Shown piece by piece: positions 32,874-44,489 of a DNA stretch of 64,000 bases (position 1 is the first letter of the stretch; each line of letters starts with the position of its first letter). The position numbers and the translations under genes were made by a program. A model generated the notes under the pieces. It saw only the letters and a program-made list of their open reading frames with translations. It was not told the DNA's origin and did not search any database. Source of the DNA: Eriocheir sinensis (taxonomy: Eukaryota; Arthropoda; Malacostraca; Decapoda; Varunidae); the NCBI RefSeq assembly GCF_024679095.1, contig NW_026111831.1, positions 709,501 to 773,500 of the forward strand, given 5' to 3'.

Positions 32874-34913
32874 CTGTGACAGGGAGATTGAGGTTAGGTT
32901 AGGTTATGTAAGGTTAACCCGGTAGCAGCGACGGGCCAAATTTGTGGCTTCACCGTGTAGCAGCGACGGGCCAAATTTGTGCCATGATTTAAACCCCCCA
33001 AAATAGATGATACATAAACTGATCACAAATGCTTCGATATATATTATGAAATGGTTTGTGTGAGTGATGATTTTTTTCTCATTTTTCTCGCTTAGAGGGA
33101 CCATTAAGAAACATGATCCCCGCTGCTACTGGGTTAAGTTAGGTAAGGTTAAGTTAGGTTATGAAAAGTTAGAATAGGTTAATTAGATAAGGTGAGGTTA
33201 AGTTAGGTAAGGATAAGTTAGGTAAGGTTAAGTTATGTAAGGTTAAGTTAGGGAAGATTAAGTTAGGTAAGGTTAAGTTAGGTAAGGTTAAGTTAGGGAA
33301 GATTAAGTTTGGTAAGGTTAAGTTAGGGAAGGTTAAGTTAGGTAAGGTTAAGTTAGGTAAGATTAAGTTAGGGAAGGTTAAGTTAGGGAAGATTAAGTTA
33401 GGGAAGGTTAAGTTAGGTAAGGTTAAGTTAGGTAAGGTTAAGTTAGGTAAGGTTAAGTTAGGGAAGATTAAGTTAGGTAAGGTTAAGTTAGGTAAGATTA
33501 AGTTAGGTAAGGTTAAGTTAGGTAAGGTTAAGTTAGGGAAGATTAAGTTAGGTAAGGTTAAGTTAGGTAAAGTTAAGTTAGGGAAGATTAAGTTAGGTAA
33601 GGTTAAGTTAGGGAAGGTTCAGTTAGGGAAGATTAAGTTAGGTAAGGTTAAGTTAGGTAAGGTTAAGTTAGGTAAGGTTAAGTTAGGTAAGGTTAAGTTA
33701 GGTAAGGTTAAGTTAGGTAAGGTTAAGTTAGGTAAGGTTAAGTTAGGTAAGGTTAAGTTAGGTAAGGTTAAGTTAGGTAAGGATAAGTTAGGTGAGGTTA
33801 AGTTAGGTAAGGATAAGTTAGGTAAGGTTAAGTTAGGTAAGGATAAGTTAGGCAAGGTTAAGTTAGGTAAGGATAAGTTAGGTATGATGTTATGTAAGGT
33901 TAAGTTAGGTTGTTAAGTTAGGTAAGGTTGTTAGGTAAGGTTAAGTTAGGTAAGGTTGGTTAAGGTTGGTTAAGTTAGGTAAGGTTAAGTTAGGTATGAT
34001 AAGTTAGGTAAGTTAGGTAAGGTTGTTAGGTAAGGTTGGTTAGGTAAGGATAAGTTAGGTAAGGTTAAGTTAGGTAAGGTTAAGTTAGGTAAGGTTAAGT
34101 TAGGTAAGGTTAAGTTAGGTAAGGTTAAGTTAGGTAAGGATAAGTTAGGTAAGGATAAGTTAGGTAAGGTTAAGTTAGGTAAGGTTAAGTTAGGTAAGGT
34201 TAAGTTAGGTAAGGATAAGTTAGGTAAGGTTAAGTTAGGTAAGGTTAAGTTAGGTAAGGTTAAGTTAGGTAAGGATAAGTTAGGTAAGGATAAGTTATGT
34301 AAGGATATGTTAGGTAAGGATAAGTTAGGTAAGAATAAGTTAGGTAAGGTTAAGTTTGATAAGGTTAAGTTAGGTAAGGTTAAGTTAGGTAAGGTTAAGT
34401 CAGGTAAAGATAAGTTATGTAAGGATAAGTTATGTAAGGTTAAGTTTGATAAGGTTAAGTTAGGTAAGGTTAAGTTAGGTAAGGTTAAGTTTGATAAGGT
34501 TAAGTTAGGTAAGGTTAAGTTATATAAGGATAAGTTAGGTAAGGTTAAGTTAGGTAAGGATAAGTTAAGCAAGGTTAAGTTAGGTTATGTAAAGTTAGAA
34601 TAGGTTAATTAGATGGTAAGGTTTGGTAAGGTTAAGTTAGGTTATGAAAAGTTATGTAAGGTTAAGTTAGGTAAGGACAGGTTATGTAAGGTCAAGTTAG
34701 GGAAGTTAGATAAGGAATAAGGAGGAAACAGAAAGAAAATAGAGGAATGAAAGAAGGAATAGAGATAAGGCGAGTAAGCAGGAAGAATAGAGTTAGAGGT
34801 TAGGTATAAAGGAATAGAAAGAGAGGGAATGGAGGGAAATGAGAGGAAATGGAGGGAAGGAAACGATGAAAAGGAATTAGACACAAAAAAGAGGAAGAGG
34901 AATAAAATAAAAT

Positions 34914-35008
<95 letters not shown>

Positions 35009-35045
35009 AAAATGAGAAAAAAAGAGAGAACAAAAAAAAAGAAAC

Positions 35046-35085
<40 letters not shown>

Positions 35086-35443
35086 AAAAGAAGCAAAAGA
35101 AAATGAGAGAAAAAGAAAAAGAACAGAAAAAAAGAGAAACAGACAGACAAACATACATACGGACAATTAAGGACCACTCACCTGTCTGTGTCTTTCCTGC
35201 CTTCTTTTTGTCTTCTCTCTTGACCCTCAGTGCCGTGGGGAGGAAGCGGGTCACGTCGGCACTCAGGCTCCTGGGGTGTGGGGGGGGGGAGGTGTTAGAT
35301 GGGGGGACAGACATTACCTTACCACATACTGACCCAAGGTGGTTTAGTTAAGGGTTGTGACTAAATCTGGCTACACTGTATTCATCATCATCAGTATCAT
35401 AATAAAAGGCAGGATTTAAAAAGGAATATATCACTCCCAATAA

Positions 35444-35503
<60 letters not shown>

Positions 35504-38500
35504 CCCACCTGATCTGCGGCTTTGCCTCGATGGTGGCGGAGTGCTTCTTGTCGTCCTCCCTGGGGCGGGCGATGAGCTGGGGCCCGGCAGACAGCACGTT
35601 GGGGTTGTGCAGCGGCGGAAGGCCCCGGGGAGGCATGCCTGGGGGGGGCAGGCCCGGGGGGATACCCGGGGGCCTGATGGGAGGCCGGGGGGGCATGGGG
35701 GGTGGCATGCGCATGTTTGGCAGTCTTGGAGGCATGCCCTGGGGCAGGGGGCCTGGAGGGGGCCGCACCCCTGGGGGTGGTGGCAGGTTGGTGCGCATGG
35801 GAGGGGGCGGCCGGAACATGAGGGGCGGGGCGCCAGGGGGGCCTGTGGGGGGTGGGGCCACTTGGGGCACAGAAGGGGGGGCCACCTGAGGCACCACAGA
35901 GGGCTGGCCCAGCGGCCCCGAGAGGGAAGGATTGAGGGACACGGCCTGGCCCGGCTGGGGCACCCCCGGGGGTACCAGGGGCATGGAAGAAGGCGGGGCA
36001 GCCAGCACCTGGCCTGGGGGCACACCGCCCAGGCCCACCTGTCCCATGTTGGGGGGCCCACCCCCTGGGGCCACCACAGAGGCAGGGGGAGGGCCAGGGG
36101 GCAGGTAAGGGGCCGAGGAGGGCGGGGGCTGTGAGGCAGCAGAGGCCGGGGGCATGGCCAGGGGGGGGCCAGCAGGTGGAGGGGCAGCAGTGGGCGGGGC
36201 CCGGCCCTGGGATGGGGGTGGCATGGACAGCAGAGGGGGCTGGTGAGGGGGGCCAGGGGCGGCAACGGCAGCAGCGGGGGGGACGGGGTCGTCGTCCAGC
36301 TTGTCCAGCCTGGCCCTGAGGTCGGCCCGGCGCTCGGCGGCCTTCTCCCTGAACAGCACCTCGGTTTCCCGCATGAAGTCGTCGATGTCCTGGCCGGACA
36401 TCTGCAGCAGCTTGGTCTGCAGGCTGGTCAGGCCCTTGCTGGAGGCCACCGCGGCCACCGTGGCCCGGGTGTCCTTCTCCTCCCCCCCTGCCTCCTCCTC
36501 CCCGTCCTCAAATCTGATGGTGCGGCTGCGTGGTGGCGGTGGCGGGCCGTCCGTCTCCCCCTCATCCTCCCGTGCCTCGGAGGCCTCTGCCGCACCGCCC
36601 TCCGTCTCCATGGCCTCCTCCTCCTCCCCGTCACTCAGTTCCGGCGGCAGTGTTGGGGGGCACCCAGGGGGCCGCCGGGGCTCCGGGGCCACGTAGGCAG
36701 ACATCTTCTTGAGGATGCCATGTGCGGGAACCATGTGGGCATTGGGCACGGGGGCGGGGGCCGGGGTGGGGTCTGGGGCAGGGGTGGGCACCCCATCTAT
36801 GTCGGGGGCGGTGGGGGGCATCTCCAGGTTGGGCAGCGGGATCTCGTCCACGGTGACCACCTGGGCCGTGCGGACAGACTCGAAGTACTCAATGAGGGTG
36901 AGGCGCTTCTTCTCGTAGTCTCCCTCCATGCGCCGGATCTCCACCCAGTACTCGGGGTTCTCGCGCTCGTACAGCTTCAGCACGCGGTCAAGAGTCTCCC
37001 GCAGCTTCTTACGTTTGTCCTTCAGCACCTTTTCGCTGAGCGCCGGCGGGACCTCAACGTTGTACTCTGAAACAGTCCCGCACTCAGCACACTCTCTCAC
37101 TCCCCTATCCTCAAACCGTACAGTAAAGGAAGCATCTCAAGGGCAAAAATAAGTTGAAACAAAAACCTAATAAAAGCAGGACCTCAACGTTGTACTCTGA
37201 AACAGTCCCGCACTCAGCACACTCTCTCACTCCCCTATCCTCAAACCGTACAGTAAAGGAAGCATCTCAAGGGCAAAAATAAACTAAAACAAAAACCTAA
37301 TAACAGCAGGACCTCAACGTTGTACTCTGAAACAGCGCCACGCTCAGCACACTCTCTCACTACCCTATCCTCAAACCGTACAGTAAAGGAAGCATCTCAA
37401 GGGCAAAAATAAGTTGAAACAAAAACCTAATAACAGCAGGACCTCAACGTTGCACTCTGGAACGCAGCAAACACAGCGCTGCCCTCAAAACACACTCACT
37501 CCCTTATCCTTAAAACCCAGTAAAGGCAGCAGGAGTAAGCAGAAAGAATAGAGGAAAGTTGTAAAGAGAAAGACAATGTAAACAGAGAAACAGAAAAAGT
37601 TAGAAAGTTTGGTTTAGTCAGCGCAACATCTGTGGTCATATGCCGGAGAGAGAGACAGAAAGGGAAGGAATTATAGGAGAAGGGAACAGATCCCAGGAGA
37701 CGGGACACAACCCTCGATTATTACCTGGTACCCATCCACTGCTGGGTGGACAGGGGCGTAGGATATCGGAAAAGCCGCCCAAATTTTTCCACTCCACCCG
37801 GGAATCGAACCCGGGCTCTCTCAGTTGTGAGCCATGTGTGCTAACCACTGCACCACGAAGCCCCCTACAGAGAAACAGAAAGATAAGAGAGAAAATAAAG
37901 GTAACAGAGATAAGAGATTAGGTTAGAAGGAGGAAAGAGATGGAAGAAAGAAAGGAAGGAAGCAACTCAAGGGTAGAAATAAATTAAAATAAACATACTT
38001 ATAACCTCCCATCCCTCCAAGCCTCCCGTCATCACCATTCAGTCACTCTAGTATGCCAACCTCCTACACTCCCTATCTTCTATGCCCTACAAGCTACCAT
38101 CATCACAAGGGTTGCACCGATTAATCGGTAAGTAATCGGTAATCGGCCTAATCGGCCACTTTGCCGATTAATCGGTAATCGGTCTTTTGACCGATTAATC
38201 GGGGCCGATTATTATTTTTTCTCTCTTTTATAATACAGTGTACATAACACAGTACTAATAATGTTAATGTAAGGATGGTGATGTTACCAAAACTCTAATA
38301 CCTTTCCACAGCATTTATTTCCAACAAGTCCCTATGCAAATGTATATTATGTAATTCAAATTGATATATAAAATTATGATATGAACTGAAGCACTGGTAT
38401 TTGCTTCAACTTTGAAACTAGAAAAAAAAATCAACATATTACTTTATATTACAACCAAGAAAAATTATATGCTTATTTCAACTTGCTTAGCACAGTAACT

Positions 38501-41500
38501 GAGTAATGTCCTTCACCAAGCCTGCCGTGCATAGGACAGTAAATTAGTAGAAGACTTGAGAGATTGATAAACCTTCTGTACACTACCATTTCTAGTAGCA
38601 TCTAGGATCACCACAAGAACGAGAAAACTGGGAAATTCTAACATATTAAAATCAGGATGTTTCCACAAAGCAAGGCTAAATTATAAGTAACAAATTACTA
38701 GACGTATTTGTTCTCCATGCAGATGACAGTTGGGCAGTAAACAAAGTTGTAAACATGTGGGTTACGGTATGTCTTTAACTTTGTGGTACCAGTGTCCAAT
38801 AATTAATGAAGATTAATCACATTTACAATTTATAAATAATCGGCCGATTAATCGGTATCGGCCGATTATTGGTTACCGATTAATCGGTAATCGGTAATCG
38901 GCCAAATTGCTTATCGGTGCAACCCTAATCATCACCCCTCCTCTTCCACACTCTCTGTATTAGTTCCTATCTTCTATATTCTTCCTCATCTAAAAACAAA
39001 GAAAATGAAGTAGAAGAAAAGAGGAAGAAGTAGAAAACGAAGAAGCAAAAAGAAGAAAAGGAAGAAGTGGAAGAGAAAAGAAGAGGGCAAGGTGCTTCTC
39101 CCTCCCTCTCTTCTTTTTCTTCCTCCTCCTGTTCTCTTTTGTCCCTTTCTCTGTTCTGTTCTGTCCCTTCATCCGTTCTCTTCTGTCCCTCCCTCCATTC
39201 TCTTTTGTCCCTTCCTCTGTTCAGTTACGTCCCTTCCTCTGTTCTGTTATGTCCCTTCCTGTTCTCTTCTGTCTCTCCTTGTGTTCTCTTCTGTCCCTCC
39301 CTCTCTTCTATTATCTCCCTTCCTCTGTTCTCCTGTGTCCCCCGTCTGTTCTTATCTCCTCGTACTCTCCCCTGTAATACACAAGGGTAAGCATGGATAC
39401 AAGGAGGCTACGAGAGGGGTCAAACTACCTCATGCGACCACCACCTACCCATGCTGTCAATCTTCTCCATCTCCATAATGATCTGCGACGGATCCTTCCC
39501 CTTGAGCACGGCCGCCCGCACCATCTGCCTCTGCTTCTTGTTCTTCTTCAGCTCCCTCTTCCGCGCCTCCTTGCCTGAAACACATAAACAGCGGTCAACA
39601 TTGTGGTATATAAAGTAATGGTGCTGTCCCCTTAGAGATGTCAATGTTACCAACTCAGAAAGCAATGAAAATTTAAGTTGAATGTAAGCTATATATGGTA
39701 AAGCTCCTTCTTCTGCGCCTCCTTGCCTGAAACACATAAACAGTGGTCAACATTGTGGTATATAAAGTAATGGTGCTGTCCCCTAAGAGATGTCAATGTT
39801 ACCAACTCAGAAAGCAATGAAAATTTAAGTTGAATGTAAGCTATATATGGTTAAGCTCCCTCTTCTGCGCCTCCTTGCCCGAAACACATGAACAGCAGTC
39901 AACATTGTGGTATATAAAGTAATGGTGCTGTCCCCTTAGAGATGTCAATGTTACCAACTCAGAAAATAGCGAAAACTTAAGTTGACTGTAAGCTATATAT
40001 GGTAAAGATGTTCTTCTACCTCACTAAGAGATGGCAGTTGTTACCATCTCAAAAAAGAATTAATAAATGATATACAAAATTAATTATGAAGGGTAAAGGT
40101 GTTGTCCCTTCTCCCTCAGTAAGACAACCACAATTAAAATTAGTCATATAAGGTAAAGAGGCTGCTCCTTAGGTCCATATTATGAAGGGTATCAGACGAC
40201 TATTACGACTATTTTTCCACTGCCACAGAGATTAATCAGGTTTCCATAGGTGTTTTTTTCCAGTCAAGGTGCAAAGGTCGGGTAAAACTATCACTAGGAT
40301 CATAACATAGTCCATGGAAATCCAGCAACTTATGATAAAGGCTTTTCAAACAGGTGAATTGAGGTGCCAATACATTTAACAATACAGGCCTTAGCCTCCC
40401 TTACTAAGATGCATCAGCCATGACCGTACCAACTCAAGATACAATAAATACAAAATAATTCAACATCAGCTAAAAGTCTGCTCTTAAATAATTATCAGCT
40501 CTGTGGTTAAAAGAAAAAATTGAACCTACATGACTAAATGGGCAACACACAAGCTCGCATAGTGGAATACATGTTCTTCTGTATATGGGCAGCACAGCCA
40601 CTCCCTCGCCACAGGACATCAAAAAGGCATCCATACATATATACACACATGACATGACCCGTGCATAAGGCTGTACAAAATCTTAAAATGACTGGCAATG
40701 AGGTGCTGAGGATGAGGTGGTGGCAGTGAGGTGGTGAGGGAGGCGGGGCAGGTAAATAGAGGAGTGTGAGGTGCGCTGTGTGCTCTCCACAGTGCCCTTA
40801 CACATGTTATTGTCTTTACATTTTCATCATTTATTTATTTATTTATTCATTTATTTTTATTTTTATTTTTATTTTTTTGTCTGAGGGGTGTTGGCATGGT
40901 GTGGTGATGGCGATGAGGAGGCACTGGCGGCACTGCTGGAGTGTTGGCATGGGTGCAGAATTTGATAGTTCCTTCATTCCTTGCCTCCACCTTATGCACT
41001 ATGGATTCAACTCGCCCACTCTGAGTTTGTGCGCTATACCCTCAGGTCCTTGTGTAGTAGATATTTCGCTTAGTCTGAAGACACATAGCGGGTGTGCCTG
41101 CTGTTTGAATATGTATACATGAAATCCAGCTTATTAGTACGACGAGATAGTAATGGGCAACGCTGCAACAATGAACAAAATTTCTTGATGTTTGGTTATT
41201 TCGGTCATTAACAATTTGAGCCGTACGACAATTCAGGTGTTTGCCAGTTTGGACGTTACAGCCTGCATGACTCACAACCATAGCGACCAGGACCAGTGAT
41301 CCACACAGGGGATGCAAATTCAGTAAGAGGTCTGATGATGATTGTGAAAGTGAGAGCATAAATTCTTCAGAGTGGCACACGGTTGATTTTAACAGGTCTT
41401 CAGCAACACCCCCAGCCTTAGCGACTGCCTGTTTGACGTGCGTGTGAAATTTAAGGTCACAGTCCACAGTGACACCGAGATCCTTCTGAACAGGAACAGC

Positions 41501-41575
41501 CTTAATAGTATAATCACTAAGAAACTACAAGTTGTCGCCATTAGGGCACAACTGTTGGTGGGAGAAGGGAACTAC

Positions 41576-41615
<40 letters not shown>

Positions 41616-41690
41616 GCTATACTTACGGGCCTGGTCTGTGGGGTTCATGTACTTCCCACTCTTGGTGGTGTTGATGCTGCGTCTCCCCAT
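32770..41690 (-). CDS. WBP11: WW domain-binding protein 11 (splicing factor), 5 coding exons
   Basis: Nuclear pre-mRNA splicing factor of the NpwBP/SIPP1 family, which binds the WW domain of PQBP1 and protein phosphatase 1. Coding exons: 41690-41627, 39574-39449, 37066-35509, 35270-35182, 32873-32770. Phases join perfectly and give 646 residues, close to the vertebrate length of about 640. Residues 1-110 carry the Wbp11 domain (MGRRSINTTKSGKYMNPTDQ, ARKRELKKNKKQRQMVRAAV, EKVLKDKRKKLRETLDRVLK). ILKKMSAY is at about 181-188. RTIRF at about 245-249 fits an RVxF PP1-docking motif. Residues about 330-600 are Pro/Gly/Met-rich with PGMPPR-like WW ligands. The C-terminus is the family signature (DDAYSQFMREMEGLL). 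Start lies in the context CACCATGG. Confidence 0.93.
32914..33137 (+). mobile_element. piggyBac-like MITE with two copies of the 35-bp end segment
   Basis: TTAACCCGGTAGCAGCGACG ... GCTACTGGGTTAA. The GCGACGGGCCAAATTTGTG segment appears twice, the smallest stage of the expansion seen at 27.4 and 47.2 kb. In WBP11 intron 4. Confidence 0.65.
33137..34690 (+). repeat. 15-bp telomere-like array (GTTAAGTTAGGTAAG)
   Basis: About 100 units with TTAGG once per unit, in WBP11 intron 4. Related to the arthropod telomere repeat TTAGG but with a longer period. Open frames on the minus strand (PNLTL repeats) are artefacts. Confidence 0.92.
34916..35090 (+). repeat. (GA)n microsatellite in WBP11 intron 4
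   Basis: GA runs at 34917-35002 and 35049-35081. Confidence 0.96.
35182..35270 (-). CDS. WBP11: WBP11 coding exon 4
   Basis: 89 bases, acceptor ACCCCAG|GAGCC, donor ACAG|GTGAGT. Encodes the conserved SADVTRFLPTALRVKRE. Confidence 0.92.
35445..35500 (+). repeat. (TG)n microsatellite next to WBP11 exon 3 donor
   Basis: 28 TG units, separated from the donor GTGGGGCG by a few bases. Confidence 0.97.
35509..37066 (-). CDS. WBP11: WBP11 coding exon 3 (main exon)
   Basis: 1558 bases. Acceptor TTTCAG|AGTAC, donor ATCAG|GTGGGG. Holds the rest of the Wbp11 domain, the acidic middle, the RTIRF motif and the Pro-rich region. The opposite-strand frames are shadows of its GC-rich codons. Confidence 0.93.
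37051..37460 (-). repeat. 130-bp tandem duplication of the WBP11 exon 3 acceptor
   Basis: ACCTCAACGTTGTACTCTGA recurs at 37051 (true exon), 37181, 37311 and, altered, 37441. Each unit carries TTTCAG or TTCCAG, about 18 bases of exon 3 and a CTCAAGGGCAAAAATAA retroposon-tail motif. Confidence 0.85.
37680..37866 (-). mobile_element. tRNA-derived SINE, copy 2 (family A)
   Basis: Same head, boxes and body as 1-156, with scattered substitutions, inserted in WBP11 intron 2. The body extends further and ends near the sense-strand text GTGTCCCGTCTCCTGGGATC. Confidence 0.75.
38107..38927. mobile_element. hAT-like MITE, 821 bp, 8-bp target duplication ATCATCAC
   Basis: Ends are AGGGTTGCACCGAT and ATCGGTGCAACCCT. 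The duplications ATCATCAC lie at 38099-38106 and 38928-38935. Subterminal 100-bp regions are filled with CCGATTAATCGG palindromes. The centre is AT-rich with no coding frame. In WBP11 intron 2. Confidence 0.8.
39449..39574 (-). CDS. WBP11: WBP11 coding exon 2
   Basis: Acceptor GTTTCAG|GCAAGG, donor ATGG|GTAGGT. Encodes the basic ARKRELKKNKKQRQMVRAAV and the MEKIDSM segment. Confidence 0.92.
39551..40012 (-). repeat. 152-bp tandem duplication of the WBP11 exon 2 acceptor
   Basis: Units start at 39551 (true exon), 39703 and 39855. Each holds about 25 bases of the exon 2 start and the upstream intron. The AG is intact in the second unit (39728-39727) and lost in the third. Confidence 0.85.
40013..41039. 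other. WBP11 intron 1 part without recognised gene
   Basis: Single-copy-looking DNA. 40155-40360 weakly resembles the MITE family 1 core (GGTAAAACTATCACTAGGAT). Short ATTT run at 40832-40876. Confidence 0.4.
41040..41560 (-). pseudogene. LINE reverse-transcriptase fragment
   Basis: Minus strand reads KAVPVQKDLGVTVDCDLKFH and KQAVAKAGGVAEDLLKSTVC, the conserved RT end of CR1/Jockey-like LINEs, then loses similarity. In WBP11 intron 1. Confidence 0.7.
41574..41615 (+). repeat. (TTA)n microsatellite beside WBP11 exon 1 donor
   Basis: About 14 units. On the sense strand the donor GTAAGTATAGC leads into (AAT)n. Confidence 0.95.
41627..41690 (-). CDS. WBP11: WBP11 coding exon 1
   Basis: 21 codons plus one base. 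ATG sits in a good initiation context. Donor GCCC|GTAAGT, followed after eight bases by an (ATA)n run. Confidence 0.9.
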
Positions 41691-41719
41691 GGTGGCGGTG
41701 CTGTGGCTGCGGCCCCTGA

Positions 41720-42080
41720 CGATGTGGAATGGACTGGACTACTGCTGTGGGCTGCCCTGGTGACTGCCCGGGATGGTGATGATGCTGGGGCTGAGGACTG
41801 TCCGAGCTGTACCTGATGCTGTGGGCCGTCCTGAGGTACTCCTAATGCTGTGGACTTTTCTGGACTACTGCTGTGGGCTGTCCAGGCTGCTACTGATGCT
41901 GTGGGCGTTTCTTTACTACTGCTGTGGGCTGTCCGGACTGCTCCTAATGCTGTGGGCTGTCCGGGCTGCTCCTGATGCTGTGGGCTGTCTGGGCTAGTAG
42001 TGATGCCGTGGGCTGTCCTGGGTTGATGCTGTGGGCTGTCCGGGCTGGTCTTAATGCTGTGGGCTGTGGTGTAGGGAACG
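41720..42080 (+). repeat. Degenerate 30-bp minisatellite upstream of WBP11 start
   Basis: Repeated ATGCTGTGGGCTGTCCGGGC with GCTCCTGATG variants. It lies in the probable 5' UTR or promoter of WBP11. Confidence 0.75.
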
Positions 42081-42360
42081 CTGGGACACACGCGGGAAGG
42101 CCAGGCGTCCCTCCCTGCCTCTCCGCCGAAGGACTGGCTGGTGGCAGGGTGATGGCGGCGGCCCTGTCAATGCTGTAAATCCTGGCCTAGCGCTGTGGCT
42201 GTGGCAGGGGCAGGGCGGGGCAGGACACGCACGCCTCCTCCTCCTCCAGTAGTGTTGATGACTGAGCCGAGTTGTTGTGTTGGGCTCTTCCTGCTCTTGC
42301 TTTGCTCAGTTGTCGTACCCGCATCAATATTGTCGTACAGTTTGGGTCATCTTTATATTA

Positions 42361-42475
42361 TGAATTGATTGACTGATTGATGGTTTATTGTTGCAAAAGT
42401 GCATAACTGATTGATGTTTTATTGTTGCAAAAGTACAAAGCAAAAGGAGAAGGAGGGAACATGCCATCCCCTCCT
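42361..42475 (-). mobile_element. LINE 3'-end fragments
   Basis: GATTGATGGTTTATTGTTGC occurs twice, followed by GGAGGGAACATGCCATCCCC. Both match the 3' UTR of the LINE at 61.9 kb. A short (AACCT)n run follows at 42476-42515. Confidence 0.6.
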
Positions 42476-42515
42476 AACTTAACCTACCCTACCCTAACCT
42501 AACCTAACCTAACGT

Positions 42516-43039
42516 AGATTTCCGATACGAACATGTCAGTAAGGTTAACTCAAGGCCTTTTTCACACGTTTTCTTTCCTTACACTCTTTCCTACGGTTTT
42601 CTGAGAGATTTGACGGTTAGCAGAAGACCTATATAAATTACGATACCATAAGAGTTAATTTCGTAAGGTAGGAAGCGAGATATACACTCGTTAATATAAC
42701 CAATCTTGACTATGAATTCCTTTTTTTAATGATGTGTAGTTATCGCCTACTGCATGTATGGATGTACCCTAATCGTTTATCGTAGGTGCTATTTTATCGT
42801 ATTCAAACAATAATTATCGTATTCACCATCGCGTAGGTGTTGTGTTGATGCCGCCAGTGTTGCCAGATGCCCACCACCTACCATTCTTGTATTCACCTCA
42901 TGGGCAAAAAAAAAAATGACCCCCCGCACACGTACAACGATATTGCAATGTAAATAAACTGAGTGTTAATATTTCCTTATGAGTTAAGAAGGTAAATCAA
43001 CGAGCTGTCAGATTCCTATACAACTCGCAGCTAATTCTG
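42516..43039. other. WBP11 upstream region
   Basis: No gene seen. Contains CAGTGTTGCCAGA at 42855-42867, 1.17 kb upstream of the WBP11 start. Confidence 0.4.
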
Positions 43040-43262
43040 AACACAATTAAAAAGGTCATATATCCTCTAAAACGCATTATTTGACAAGGCTTTCATAGGA
43101 GTTTAAGGCATTTCCAGGGGTAGTTTTATGACCCTGGTGGTAGTTTGACCCTTTCTCTGTACCATGAGCCTAAAAAAGCACACATTAAGAGCCCGATTGA
43201 TCACCTTTAAGGCCTTTGGAAGTGGTTGATGTGAGTGAGAGGCGGAAGCATTTTAAAGATTA
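43040..43262 (+). mobile_element. MITE family 1 copy
   Basis: Left GGTCATATATCCTCTAAAAC, core CCAGGGGTAGTTTTATGACC, right GCATTTTAAAGATTAC. Confidence 0.55.
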
Positions 43263-43479
43263 CGTTCACCCAATGCTATTCAATAATGTCAATGACTGAT
43301 GATTTATTTATCTCTACGTGTGAAGAAGTTAAATCAATGGGGCTGAGCTGGCAGATGTCCGAAACCAACGCCCATGGACATAAATTTAAATAACTTCCCT
43401 AAACGCATAACGATATCTTGTAATGTTAATGAGGTAATTATTAACTGATATGTATTTAAACGTTACTTAACTGCAAGAA

Positions 43480-43905
43480 TTAATACCACAACACACATCA
43501 TTGTCCTATATCAGCTCTTGACCAAAATCTCTCACTCACGTAGGCCTATAAAAATTTAAAATGTCAATAGCTTAATAGAAGAATATACTAGCACACATAT
43601 CATCGTCCTATACTCGGCTCTTGACCAAAACCTCTCACTCACGTAGGCCTATAGAAATTTAAAATGTCAATAGCTTAATAGAAGAATATACTAGCACACA
43701 TATATCATCGTCCTATACTCAGCTCTTGGCCAAAATATATCTCACTCACGTAGGCCTATAGAAATTTAAAATGTCAATATAGCTTAATAGAAGAATTAAT
43801 ATACAAGCACATATCATTGTCCTATACTCAGCTCTTGACCAAAATCTCTCACTCACGTAGGCCTATAAAAATTTAAAATGTCAATAGCTTAATATAGATC
43901 ATAGG
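43480..43905 (+). repeat. About 105-bp tandem repeat, four units
   Basis: Unit with CACTCACGTAGGCCTATA and AATTTAAAATGTCAATAGC. Confidence 0.88.
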
Positions 43906-44052
43906 ACTACCTGTGTCTACCTTGTGTATGACTGTATAGCTAATCATCATCTTAATTTTGACTCGTTCTGCTTTGTATCTCTTCTATAATAGGTCTATAT
44001 ATATATTGGTCTACTTCTCAACACTTCTATACTTTACTACACACACAATTAC

Positions 44053-44276
44053 GGGCGTATTTTAAGACATTTCGCCGCCCAAGAACACATATTTGACAAG
44101 GCTTTCGTAGAGGAGTTTTGGGCATTGACAGAAGTATAGTTGCATGACCCTGGTGGTAGTTTGACCCTTCCTCTGTGCCATGAACCTAAAGAAACACTCA
44201 TTATACAACCCGACTGACCCCCTTTTAATTTACCCTTCATAAATAGCTGATGTGATGACCCAAAGTGTCTTATAAT
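44053..44276 (+). mobile_element. MITE family 1 copy
   Basis: Left terminus GGGCGTATTTTAAGACATTT is the best preserved in the window; right end GTGTCTTATAATACC. Confidence 0.6.
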
Positions 44277-44489
44277 ACCGATCTTAATAGTTACTTCACA
44301 CTGCACACTTAATTGATATATACGTACACTTATAATATAATTCACCCTGGACTAAGCTCTGTTTTTCTGCTATTTTCTTCCCCAGCCTTTGCTTGCTTCT
44401 CTATTTTCTAATGATTATGAAAACTATATCGGGTTATTGAAACATTGTGTATTATAAACAACAATAACTTGGGTGAGGATTATATACAT

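Noticed and set aside
33985..34572. Leu-rich repeat-like protein (LPNLTLPNLSL...) on the minus strand
   Set aside because: Product of the 15-bp array; period is a multiple of three, so it stays open by chance.
35448..36134. Plus-strand frames opposite WBP11 exon 3 and frames opposite cathepsin B exon 3
   Set aside because: Low-complexity shadows of well-supported genes on the minus strand.
37181..37460. Extra WBP11 coding exons
   Set aside because: Only 18 coding bases are duplicated; the text after them is intronic and would shift the frame.
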